Source: Terriglobia bacterium (lineage in GTDB: Bacteria; Acidobacteriota; Terriglobia; Terriglobales; Acidobacteriaceae). Taken from it: a DNA stretch of 64,000 nucleotides. Below the pieces are notes generated by a model that searched no databases, was not told where the DNA came from, and saw only the letters and a list, made by a program, of their open reading frames with translations. How positions within the stretch are numbered: position 1 is the first letter of the stretch; the number at the start of each line of letters is the position of its first letter. A program made the translations under genes and the position numbers. The DNA lies in assembly GCA_020073495.1 (NCBI GenBank), contig JAIQFD010000002.1:620001-684000 (forward strand). The letters are read 5' to 3'. This document shows, in pieces, positions 34,641-41,981 of the stretch.

Positions 34641-35368
34641 TCGAATCTTGCGTACAACAGGAACTCGCGGTTCCCTTCCGTGCCCAGGATCGGCGACTCG
34701 ATCACGTCGGTCGATCTGGCGCCGAGCGCTATCGCGGCGTTTCGGACCTTGTCCGCCGCGGCCTGCTGCGCTTTCTCGTCGCGGACGATCCCGCCCTTGC
34801 CGACCAGCTCGCGTCCGACTTCGAACTGCGGTTTCACCAGGATGACCGCGTCCAGCGGGCGTGCACAGGTGGCCAGCACCGCGGGAAGCACGAGTGTAGC
34901 AGAGATGAATGACACGTCCATGGCAAGCAAGCTCGGAGATTCGCCGATGTCTGCCGGCTTCAGATAGCGCGCATTGGTTTTCTCCAGCAGGCGCACGCGC
35001 GGGTCGTTGCGAAGACGAGAGTCGATCTGGCCGTAACCGGTATCCACGGCGACAACGCTCGCCGCGCCGTGTTGCAACAGGCAATCGGTGAATCCTCCGG
35101 TCGAAGCGCCCACGTCCATGCAGGTGCGTCCGTTGACGTCGAGCTTCCAATGGTCGAGCGCCTTCTCCAGCTTCAGCCCGCCGCGGCTGACGTAGCGCAG
35201 GTCCTCTCCCAGCAAACGGATTGGAACGTCCTCTTCGACCGCGGTCCCGGCCTTCTCCACTCTCTGTTCCTTCACCAGCACCCGCCCAGCCAGGATCATG
35301 GCCTGCGCGCGCTCGCGCGAGGGCGCCAGTCCCCGTTCCACCAGCAGCTTGTCGATTCGCACTTTCAT
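34637..35368 (-). CDS. tlyA: TlyA-family rRNA 2'-O-methyltransferase
   Basis: A 243-residue protein. An S4 RNA-binding domain (MKVRIDKLLVERGLAPSRERAQ...) is followed by a FtsJ-like methyltransferase: DVGASTGGFTDCLL is the SAM motif, VDTGYGQID and DVSFIS (about residue 160) follow. TlyA methylates 16S and 23S rRNA 2'-hydroxyls, affecting antibiotic sensitivity, and is often called hemolysin A. Overlaps nadK by 4 nt. The start at ATG 35368 fits the S4 domain start. Confidence 0.93.
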   Translation of the reverse strand: MKVRIDKLLVERGLAPSRERAQAMILAGRVLVKEQRVEKAGTAVEEDVPIRLLGEDLRYVSRGGLKLEKALDHWKLDVNGRTCMDVGASTGGFTDCLLQHGAASVVAVDTGYGQIDSRLRNDPRVRLLEKTNARYLKPADIGESPSLLAMDVSFISATLVLPAVLATCARPLDAVILVKPQFEVGRELVGKGGIVRDEKAQQAAADKVRNAAIALGARSTDVIESPILGTEGNREFLLYARFE

Positions 35369-35436
35369 CCCGGCGCGCCGAATTATACGGCCCGCGAATC
35401 CCTCGACGGGCGGCTGCGCGGGTTCTTGCGTTTTGG

Positions 35437-35442
35437 TAGACT
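35437..35442 (+). promoter_or_regulatory. Extended -10 box of the glutaredoxin-like gene
   Basis: TGGTAGACT, ending 7 nt before the ATG at 35450. Confidence 0.45.
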
Positions 35443-35449
35443 CCGGCGC

Positions 35450-35692
35450 ATGGGGGATCGCGAGGTTATTCTCTATTCGCGCAAAGGATGCCACCTCTGC
35501 CAGATCGTGAAGGAGACGCTGCACAAGTGTCACCGCCGCGGCGGCTTCACCTGGCGCGAAGTCGACGTGGACTCCGACCCCGATCTGCACCGCCGCTTCA
35601 CCGACGAAGTCCCGGTCGTCTTCATCGACGGGAAGAAGGCCTTCAAGTACCGCATGGAAGAACGCGACTTTCTGCGTCGCCTCTCCTCCTGA
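35450..35692 (+). CDS. Glutaredoxin-like protein
   Basis: An 80-residue thioredoxin-fold protein. The active site is CHLC (residues 14-17, in LYSRKGCHLCQIV), followed by a DVDSDPDL helix and the cis-proline segment VPVVFIDGKKAF near residue 56. This matches the glutaredoxin-like group (DUF836 type), which often has CxxC and no monothiol variation. It probably reduces disulfides; partner unknown. The ATG lies 7 nt after a -10 box. Confidence 0.85.
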   Translation: MGDREVILYSRKGCHLCQIVKETLHKCHRRGGFTWREVDVDSDPDLHRRFTDEVPVVFIDGKKAFKYRMEERDFLRRLSS

Positions 35693-35709
35693 CCTCTCCG
35701 GGATAGGGA

Positions 35710-35715
35710 TACAAT
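35710..35715 (+). promoter_or_regulatory. -10 box of the acyl-CoA ligase gene
   Basis: TACAAT, ending 9 nt before the ATG at 35725. Confidence 0.45.
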
Positions 35716-35724
35716 CAGCCGCCC

Positions 35725-37293
35725 ATGCGCCCCAAGCCTCGTACGGAGCTTCACGGTGATCCCCATGGCCGGTTCGTCCACGATCTGGTGCTTGAGGCTT
35801 GCCGCCGCTTTTCCGAGAAAACTGCGCTCGTCGACGCCTCCCTCCCCGAACCGCGCAGGATCTCGTATGCCGAGTACGGCGAGACGGTCGAGCGCATCGC
35901 GCGCAACCTGGTCGCGGGCGGGGTCCGTCCCGGCGACGTCGTTGCCATCTACCTGCCCAACTCCTGGGAATTCTGCGTCAGCTACCACGCCGTGACCCTC
36001 GCGGGCGCGGTCCCGACGCCGCTCAATCCCAGCTACCGCGAACGAGAGGTCCGCTATCAGCTCGAGAATTCCGCCGCCGCCGTGCTCCTGACCGACGCGC
36101 CCGTTCTTCAGCAAACGAACCTCTCGGGCCTGCCCGCACTGCGCCGGGTATACATGACGCGCCAGGTAGCCGGCGCGGCCAGTGCCTTTACCGAGCTCCT
36201 GCGGCCGACTACCACGGGTATCTCCTCTTCTCCCGACTCGCCGACGCACGCGCTCGCCGCCCTCCCCTTTTCCAGCGGCACCACCGGCCTTCCCAAGGGC
36301 GTCATGCTCTCGCACTCCAACCTGGTGACCAACGTCTATCAGACCATTCCCGCCGCCCGCATCTCGACCGGCGATGTGACGCTAGGTTTCTTGCCGCTCT
36401 ATCACATCTACGGGCTGAACGTGGTGCTCAATCCCGTGCTCACCGTCGGCGGCAAACTCGTCCTGCTTCCGAGATTCGACCTCGACCGCGCCATGGGTCT
36501 GATCCCGCACGAAGGCGTCACCTGGGTCCCCATGGTCCCGCCGGTGATGAACGCCCTCTGCGTCGCCGCCGAGCAGGGCCGCTTTCCCCGCGAGCATCGC
36601 GTTCGGCGCGTTCAGAGCGGCGCCGCGCCGCTCGCCCCGGAACTGGCCCGCCGTTTCACCTCCCTGACCGGCATTCCCGTGACGCAAGGCTATGGCATGA
36701 CCGAGGCCTCGCCGGTCACTCACATCGGCACCATGGAACCGTACCGCCCGGACTCCATCGGCATCCCGGTGGCGCTGACCGATTGCCGCCTCATGCGCGA
36801 CGACACCACCGAGGCCGCTCCCGGCGAGCCCGGCGAACTCGTCATGCGGGGCCCGCAATTCATGCTCGGCTACTGGAACAATGCGGAGGCGACCGCCGCC
36901 GTCCTGCGTGACGGCTGGTACTAGTCGGGCGACATCGCCCGTATGGACGAGGACGGCCTCTATTCCATCGTTGATCGCCGCAAGGAGATGATCAAGTACA
37001 AGGGCTTCCCTATTGCCCCCGCCGAGGTGGAATCCGTCCTCCTCGAGCATCCGGCGGTGCGCGACGCCGGTGTCGTCGGCGTCGCCGATGACGACGCCGG
37101 CGAGATCCCGTGCGCATTCATCGTTCTGCGTGACGGACACCCTGGTTCCCGGAAGATCGAGGACGAACTGCGCGGCTTCGTCGCCGAACGGCTCACTCCC
37201 TACAAGCAGCCTCGCAGGATCCAGTTTGTGGCCAACGTCCCGCGCAATCCTTCCGGCAAGATCCTCCGCCGAGACCTCCGCAAGCTGCTCTAG
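35725..37293 (+). pseudogene. Acyl-CoA synthetase interrupted by one in-frame TAG
   Basis: The frame reads as a complete 522-residue long-chain fatty acid-CoA ligase of the ANL superfamily. The AMP signature FSSGTTGLPKGVMLSHSN is near residue 180, GYGMTEASPVTHIG near 330, and after the stop RRKEMIKYKGFPIAPAEVE and PRNPSGKILRRDL complete the C-terminal lysine domain. A single TAG (36922-36924) falls inside the conserved DGWY-x-SGD motif, where relatives have one sense codon between Y and S. One C-to-T change from CAG, or a base-call error, would explain it. The upstream part lacks the C-terminal domain needed for catalysis, so as it stands it is likely non-functional. Confidence 0.85.
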
Positions 37294-37302
37294 AAACACC
37301 AC

Positions 37303-37322
37303 GGCCCGCCTCGCGGCGGGCC
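37303..37322. terminator. GC-rich hairpin between convergent genes
   Basis: GGCCCGCC-TCGC-GGCGGGCC, an 8-bp stem. No T-tract follows on either strand, so it may not terminate by itself. Confidence 0.4.
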
Positions 37323-37348
37323 TGGAGAGCTTTCGCGGTCTCTTTGCG

Positions 37349-37984
37349 TCACGGCTCCGAGGGGCTGGCTTCCGTACAGTAGGAACTCGGCGCGCAGAAA
37401 GTCAAAATTGACATGCCAACCACCGCGGCCGCCGCCGGCAGATAAATCTTCGTGCTTCCCTGCGCCACGCTGTGCACGACGATTTCACATGTGGCTCCCG
37501 GCCGGTTCATGCTCACGGACTGTCTCGGAGCGATCGTTTGCCGGATGGTGCCGTTGTCGACCACCGCCCAATTCTCGAGCGCGGTGATCTTCACCGTGCC
37601 GTTCATCTGCGAGACTTGGATCTTGGTGATGTTTTGCGCCGCCGGCGTCACCGTGATTCCCGCTACTCGCACCATCGTCCCCACCGAAGTCGTCACCACC
37701 GCTTCGCCGCAGCCCAGGTCGAGCGTGCGGCTGGTGAAGATAGCCGTGGTGTTCGGATCGAGCTGCACCATCACCCCTTGCGAACTGATGGTGGCGAAGC
37801 CGGCCGCGGCGGTCTGGATCCGGTCGCCCGCGAATACGGTGGTCGTGCTGGGAACTGCCGTGCCGTTGACTGTGACCGTGCCCTGCGCCAGGATTGTTCC
37901 CTGCGCCGGCGACGCGTTCATCACGCCAGGGAAAATCAGCAGGAGGCACCAGGCAATAGTTTTGAGGAGGGTTGGATTTCGCAT
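37349..37984 (-). CDS. Exported FecR-like protein
   Basis: A 211-residue protein with a signal peptide (residues 7-25, LKTIAWCLLLIFPGVMNA). The middle resembles the FecR-type beta-helix/beta-sandwich: ATGTVTVNG-like repeats (GTVTVNGTAVPSTT), TVFAGDRIQTAAAGFATIS and VQLDPNTTAIF. A second hydrophobic segment (YLPAAAAVVGMSILTFCA) close to the C-terminus may anchor it. FecR domains often sense or form envelope structures; no ECF sigma factor is near. Family assignment is tentative. Confidence 0.6.
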   Translation of the reverse strand: MRNPTLLKTIAWCLLLIFPGVMNASPAQGTILAQGTVTVNGTAVPSTTTVFAGDRIQTAAAGFATISSQGVMVQLDPNTTAIFTSRTLDLGCGEAVVTTSVGTMVRVAGITVTPAAQNITKIQVSQMNGTVKITALENWAVVDNGTIRQTIAPRQSVSMNRPGATCEIVVHSVAQGSTKIYLPAAAAVVGMSILTFCAPSSYCTEASPSEP

Positions 37985-38113
37985 CTCCGGCTCAGAGTAG
38001 CTTGCCTGCGGTTGCAGGGCAATGAGTTGCCCGTTAACGAAGTAAGTTCCTCCCCCGGCAACGGCTTAGAGGAGTTCTAGAACGAACGGGAAGGAATGAT
38101 GACCAGGGCCGGC

Positions 38114-38206
38114 TCACACGGCCCCGGCGCCGCCCTCGGTGAGCAACGCGACAATCAATATGCAGCCCGCAGTCAGGGTGAGCAGGAATGCCGCGTCCGC
38201 CATCAT
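38114..38206 (-). CDS. 30-residue hydrophobic peptide following kdpF
   Basis: A short frame MMADAAFLLTLTAGCILIVA (20 of 30 residues), ending in EGGAGAV. It starts directly after the kdpF stop and is predicted to be one membrane helix. No similarity to KdpA is visible. It is the last frame before a non-coding hairpin (GGGCCG / CGGCCC around 38105-38124). Unknown function; possibly translated in the kdpF message. Confidence 0.45.
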   Translation of the reverse strand: MMADAAFLLTLTAGCILIVALLTEGGAGAV

Positions 38207-38296
38207 TCAGAACCTCTCCGGGCGCAGCAGCGCATAGCGGAGATAAACCATCAGCAGAGCGCTGACTGCGAGCACGATCACGGATTCCGTACTCAT
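38207..38296 (-). CDS. kdpF: KdpF-like small membrane protein
   Basis: A 29-residue single-helix peptide, MSTESVIVLAVSALLMVYLR followed by YALLRPERF. Length, helix placement, the Y-A-L-L-x-P-E-x-F ending and the location beside kdpD/kdpE match KdpF (29 residues in E. coli), which stabilises the KdpFABC potassium pump. A GAGGTAAG ribosome site precedes the ATG. The pump genes kdpA, kdpB and kdpC, which should follow, are absent; an unrelated 30-residue frame and then a FecR-like gene take their place. It lies behind the porin and a 28-residue peptide, 11 nt apart. Confidence 0.75.
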   Translation of the reverse strand: MSTESVIVLAVSALLMVYLRYALLRPERF

Positions 38297-38307
38297 GATG
38301 TCTTACC

Positions 38308-38394
38308 TCAGTTCAAGCGATCGCAAAATCGGGCATAGGCCAGAGAAACCATGAAGAACGCGATGGTTACAGCGCTGAAAATCAGGTCTTGCAT
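38308..38394 (-). CDS. 28-residue membrane peptide upstream of kdpF
   Basis: MQDLIFSAVTIAFFMVSLAY then ARFCDRLN, one helix with a short basic end. Such a small ORF (FF-A-x-x-Y-x-R-x-C-D-R-L ending) commonly precedes kdpF in other genomes, as far as I recall. It starts 10 nt after the porin stop, and 11 nt separate it from kdpF, so the three probably share one transcript. Function unknown. Confidence 0.6.
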   Translation of the reverse strand: MQDLIFSAVTIAFFMVSLAYARFCDRLN

Positions 38395-38404
38395 ATGGCC
38401 ACTC

Positions 38405-39886
38405 CTACCAAGCTCCCTGCTTCTGCCCGAACCACCAGACCAGACCCACGGTCGCCGTGTTCTGTTCCTTCTCCAGAACGCCCGAAGCGTCGGTCAGGAA
38501 GAACGGGTGATTGGAAAAGTCTCGGCGCCACTCCGTGCGCACCAGAAAACCCTCGGCGAATTTGTACTCGTAGGTCAGTGTCGTCTCTTTGAGCGCCTGG
38601 GTGGTGCCGCTGAACAGCCCGCCGCGATCGGAAAGATATTCCGCTCGCGCGGCGAAAGCGCTCTTCGGGGTGAATTGATAGCGCGCGTAGATGGCGCCGC
38701 CGCTGACGTGCGCTGGCGCGGACTCCTTGAAGACCCGGTTGATGACGTAGTCGCCCTCCAGGGCAAGAGTCAGCTTGGGTGTCGCCGTCCAAGCGACATA
38801 CGAATCGATGATGTGGAACCGCCCATCGGGCGTCGGGACCACCGGCGTGGTGGACAGGCCGGGCTGCGTCGGCCCGACTGGCAAGCCGGGATTCAGCAGG
38901 GGAAGTACGTCCCGCTGTTCCCGTCCGTCGTGATAATTGACATTCCACGAGACGTTTTTCGTGGGCTTGAGGGTCAGAAACAGCATCTGGGACTTGCCAC
39001 CGTTGAAGTCTTCGGTCTGCTGGACGCCGTTCACCACGGCATACGTCGCCGTCAACCAATCAGCGAACTTGTACGTGGCGCGCACGCCCATGTGGTAGAA
39101 GGGCAGGAAGTTGAAGAAGTAGGAGCGCGAATAGTTGATCTGGTCCTTGGAGTAGTTGTTCTCGATGCCCATCGCGCTGGCGAACTTCCCGAAGTCCACC
39201 GTCAGCCCGCTGCCGATGGGAGCAACGTAGGTCCCGTAGGCCTGGAAGATCGGCCGGTATACCTGGGGGCGAGGTTCGTTGGCGGCGTTGCCCTGCAGGG
39301 TATCGGTGGCCTGGCCGAACTGGAGATCCAGGCGCCCGCCGAAACGCCTGCCGGCGGAGACGTCGGGCGCGCGTTCGATCACCAGGTTGGCCTGGTTGAG
39401 GCTGAAGCTGTTGCTGGAAACGTCATAGGCACGCAGCAGGTTCACGCGCCCGACCGGCTGATTGAAGTTGTAACCGTAGTAGCCGTCCACGGCGAGGTTG
39501 ATAGTCGTGTCGCGAAGAAAATCGACCGTACTACGCTCAGCGTCACTCAAGGCGCCAGCCGGAGCGACTTGCGCCGGAGCCGTATTGATTGCGGTGGCGG
39601 CCTGAACCTGCGGTGGCGCGGACGGGCGAAAAGCGCCACGCGCCTCGAGCGCTGCCACACGGTCGCGCAGTTCGCGCACCATCTGCCTGAGCTCCTCGAC
39701 CTCCTTCTTGTCGGCCGCTGCATCGGAGGCTTGCTGCGCATGAGCCGCCGGCAGGGAGAGCAGAATCGCTAGCAAGACCATCAATGCGGCCTGCTTGTGC
39801 CTTCCGCGACTCTGCGCCGAGGTGACCGGCATGGATACGACCTTCGAACTGCGAGCCGATGGTTTTTCGATGCACGCGACGTTCAC
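38405..39886 (-). CDS. BBP2-type outer membrane porin (putative beta-barrel)
   Basis: A 493-residue outer-membrane protein. A GTG start (39886) with an AGGAGG ribosome site is preferred. A signal peptide (AALMVLLAILLSLPAAHAQQ) is followed by a coiled-coil-like helix (KKEVEELRQMVRELRDRVAALE) and alternating beta-strand repeats with aromatic girdles (YSRSYFFNFLPFYHMGVRATY, FLTLKPTKNVSWNV). It ends in F or W (TATVGLVWWFGQKQGAW). This matches putative beta-barrel porin-2 of BBP2/DUF1597. It is first in an operon with kdpF and is preceded by a KdpE-box-like repeat. Confidence 0.82.
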   Translation of the reverse strand: MNVACIEKPSARSSKVVSMPVTSAQSRGRHKQAALMVLLAILLSLPAAHAQQASDAAADKKEVEELRQMVRELRDRVAALEARGAFRPSAPPQVQAATAINTAPAQVAPAGALSDAERSTVDFLRDTTINLAVDGYYGYNFNQPVGRVNLLRAYDVSSNSFSLNQANLVIERAPDVSAGRRFGGRLDLQFGQATDTLQGNAANEPRPQVYRPIFQAYGTYVAPIGSGLTVDFGKFASAMGIENNYSKDQINYSRSYFFNFLPFYHMGVRATYKFADWLTATYAVVNGVQQTEDFNGGKSQMLFLTLKPTKNVSWNVNYHDGREQRDVLPLLNPGLPVGPTQPGLSTTPVVPTPDGRFHIIDSYVAWTATPKLTLALEGDYVINRVFKESAPAHVSGGAIYARYQFTPKSAFAARAEYLSDRGGLFSGTTQALKETTLTYEYKFAEGFLVRTEWRRDFSNHPFFLTDASGVLEKEQNTATVGLVWWFGQKQGAW

Positions 39887-40048
39887 TCTCCGCCTCCTGT
39901 ATCGCCTGTCTTCGTGAATGAAGTTGCACAGACACCACAGAAGAAAACAACACCGGCCGAACTGAAGCCCGTGACTGCAACAACCGGAAGGATCGATCTC
40001 ATCGCCGCTTGCATTCCGCGCCGTCCTGAAACGATTGGACATCTGCGG

Positions 40049-40088
40049 CAATAAGGGTGGGATAAAGGGTTCGTAAAACGTTCGTAAA
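40049..40088 (-). promoter_or_regulatory. KdpE-box-like direct repeat and promoter of the porin
   Basis: On the minus strand TTTACG-AACGT-TTTACG (TTTACGAAC twice, 11-bp period), strongly like the E. coli KdpE site TTTATA-N5-TTTACA. The second half forms the -35; TTATTG (40049-40054) follows after 17 nt. It lies between kdpE and the porin, giving a leader of about 155 nt. Confidence 0.6.
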
Positions 40089-40107
40089 GACCCGGACGGG
40101 AAGGAAG

Positions 40108-40809
40108 CTAGTCGCCGGGGGTGAAGCGGTATCCGACCCAGGGCTCGGTAAGGATGTAACGTGGAGTAGATGCGTCAGGCTCGATCTTCTTGCGCAATTG
40201 GCCGACGAAGACGCGCAGGTATTCCGGCTGCTCGGTGGCGTTCGGACCCCAGACGGCAGCAAGCAGCGCGCGGTGAGTCACCGCCTTCCCTGCGTGCCGC
40301 GCCATATACACCAGCAGGTCGAACTCCTTGGGAGTGAGGTGGACGTCTCTGCCGCGGAGGGCGACCGTATGGGCCCCCAGATCGATGCGAAAATCTCCGT
40401 CCTCGATGACGCCGCCCTCTTCCGGTTCGCCGCCCGGCACGCGCCGCAGATTGGCACGAACGCGGGCCAGCAGTTCACTCATGCCGAAGGGCTTGGTGAC
40501 GTAATCGTCGGCGCCCACGTCGAGCGCCTGCACCTTGGTCCGCTCCTCGCTCTTGACCGAGAGCACGATGATGGGCATCTGGGCCCTGGCGCGCACCCGG
40601 CGGCACAGTTCGAGGCCGTCCATGTGAGGCATGGAAAGATCGGTGATCACCAGGTCGGGAGTCCAGTCCTTCATGATCTCCAGCGCAGTTTCGCCGTCGT
40701 TGGCGACGCGGATGTCGTAGCCCTGGGAGGAGAGGCTGGTGCGCAGGACGCGGGTGATCTGGGGCTCGTCGTCCACGACCAGGATGCGGCGGTGGTCCTT
40801 GGCGGTCAC
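40108..40809 (-). CDS. kdpE: KdpE-type response regulator
   Basis: A 233-residue OmpR-family regulator. The receiver domain has VDDEPQITRVL, the phosphoacceptor Asp in VITDLSMPHMDGLEL and the lysine in DDYVTKPFGMSEL. Residues about 130-228 are a winged helix (HTVALRGRDVHLTPKEFDLLVYMARHAGKAVTHRALLAAVWG) with YILTEPWVGYRF at the end, the KdpE hallmark. It overlaps kdpD-N by 4 nt. In other bacteria KdpE activates kdpFABC; here the only box found is in front of the porin. Confidence 0.92.
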   Translation of the reverse strand: MTAKDHRRILVVDDEPQITRVLRTSLSSQGYDIRVANDGETALEIMKDWTPDLVITDLSMPHMDGLELCRRVRARAQMPIIVLSVKSEERTKVQALDVGADDYVTKPFGMSELLARVRANLRRVPGGEPEEGGVIEDGDFRIDLGAHTVALRGRDVHLTPKEFDLLVYMARHAGKAVTHRALLAAVWGPNATEQPEYLRVFVGQLRKKIEPDASTPRYILTEPWVGYRFTPGD

Positions 40810-41927
40810 TTGGCCTCTTGGGTGACGATGTGGACGTCCACGGACGGCGCATCGCGCAGAAACTTGTGGATGGCGGAAAAGTAGAGGTGCTTGCGCCAGC
40901 CCCGGGATGCTGACCGGCCGAACACCACTTGCGTGATGTGCTTCTCGCGGACGAATTCCGCGACTCGCTCAGCCACGCTGCCGCCTTCGAGCCGGACCAC
41001 GGTCGCGCCCAGGTTCTCCGCAAAACGGATGTTCTCCGCCAGCGTGCGGCGATCTTCATCCCGCGAATCGGCGCCGATATCGACGTACACCACGTAGAAC
41101 TCGGCGTCGATGGCCTGCGCCATGCGCGCGCCCCGCGCGATCAGATACTGGGCGGCCGGATTGGAACTGATGCATACCGCGATGCGCTCGCGCACGCCGA
41201 GATTGCGCTCGATGTGCTCTTTCGCCAGGTACGATTCGAGGGTCTTGTCCACGACCTGGGCGACCTGGCGGAGGGCCAGTTCGCGCAGGGCGATGAGGTT
41301 GCCGGGACGAAAGAAGTTCGACAAGGCGCGCTCCGCGCGGTCGAGCGGGTAGATGTCGCCGCGCTTCATGCGCGTTTGCAGCGCCTGCGGGGTGAGGTCG
41401 GCCATCACGATCTCGACCGCCCGCTGGACTACCCAGTCGGGAACGGTCTCACGCACGTGCACGCCGGTGATGCGCTCGACTGTTGGCGTCAGGCTCTCGA
41501 TGTGCTGCACATTCATGGTGGAGAGGACGTCGATCCGGGCATCGAGGATCTCCATGACGTCCTGGTAGCGCTTGGGATGCTTGCTGCCCTCGATGTTGGT
41601 ATGCGCCAGTTCGTCCACCAGCACCACCTGCGGCTTGCGCGCGATGATGGCGTCCACATCCATTTCTTCGAAGACCGTGCCCTTGTATTCCAGCTTCCGC
41701 TTCGGGACGGCCTCGAGCTTCCCCGCCAGCTCACCGATGGGTTTGCGGCTGTGCGTCTCCACGACGCCGACGACGACGTCCTCGCCGCGGCTGTAGCGGC
41801 GGATGGCTTCGCTGAGCATGTTGTAGGTCTTGCCCACGCCCGGGGCAAAGCCAAGGAATAGCTTGAAGACACCTTCCTTCTTTTCCGGGCTGGCCTCGTC
41901 CAGCCATTGTTCCGGAGTCCTCTGCAT
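40806..41927 (-). CDS. kdpD: KdpD N-terminal sensor protein (no kinase domain)
   Basis: A 373-residue protein made only of the KdpD cytoplasmic sensor half. Residues 1-230 are the KdpD domain with the Walker-like GFAPGVGKTYNML and VLVDELAHTN; residues about 235-365 are a universal-stress-protein (USP) domain (GASVVRLEGG-like region, VVFGRSASRGWRK near 340). The transmembrane and kinase parts are absent, and a separate divergent DUF4118 histidine kinase at 41982 could supply them. The start at ATG 41927 is the natural beginning of the domain. It overlaps kdpE by 4 nt. Confidence 0.9.
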   Translation of the reverse strand: MQRTPEQWLDEASPEKKEGVFKLFLGFAPGVGKTYNMLSEAIRRYSRGEDVVVGVVETHSRKPIGELAGKLEAVPKRKLEYKGTVFEEMDVDAIIARKPQVVLVDELAHTNIEGSKHPKRYQDVMEILDARIDVLSTMNVQHIESLTPTVERITGVHVRETVPDWVVQRAVEIVMADLTPQALQTRMKRGDIYPLDRAERALSNFFRPGNLIALRELALRQVAQVVDKTLESYLAKEHIERNLGVRERIAVCISSNPAAQYLIARGARMAQAIDAEFYVVYVDIGADSRDEDRRTLAENIRFAENLGATVVRLEGGSVAERVAEFVREKHITQVVFGRSASRGWRKHLYFSAIHKFLRDAPSVDVHIVTQEAK

Positions 41928-41969
41928 GGGGCTATTGTCCTTGAGCGCGGAGGAATTGTCGATGTCGGC

Positions 41970-41975
41970 TACAAT
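41970..41975 (+). promoter_or_regulatory. -10 box of the DUF4118 kinase gene
   Basis: TACAAT ends 6 nt before the GTG at 41982, so the transcript starts at or beside the GTG. Confidence 0.5.
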
Positions 41976-41981
41976 GCGGGC

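Noticed and set aside
36922-36924. TAG as pyrrolysine codon
   Set aside because: No pyrrolysine genes in the window and acyl-CoA ligases do not use pyrrolysine; the neighbouring residues are ordinary.
38114-38206. The 30-residue frame as a truncated KdpA
   Set aside because: It lacks the KdpA N-terminal pattern and is complete with start and stop; similarity is not visible.
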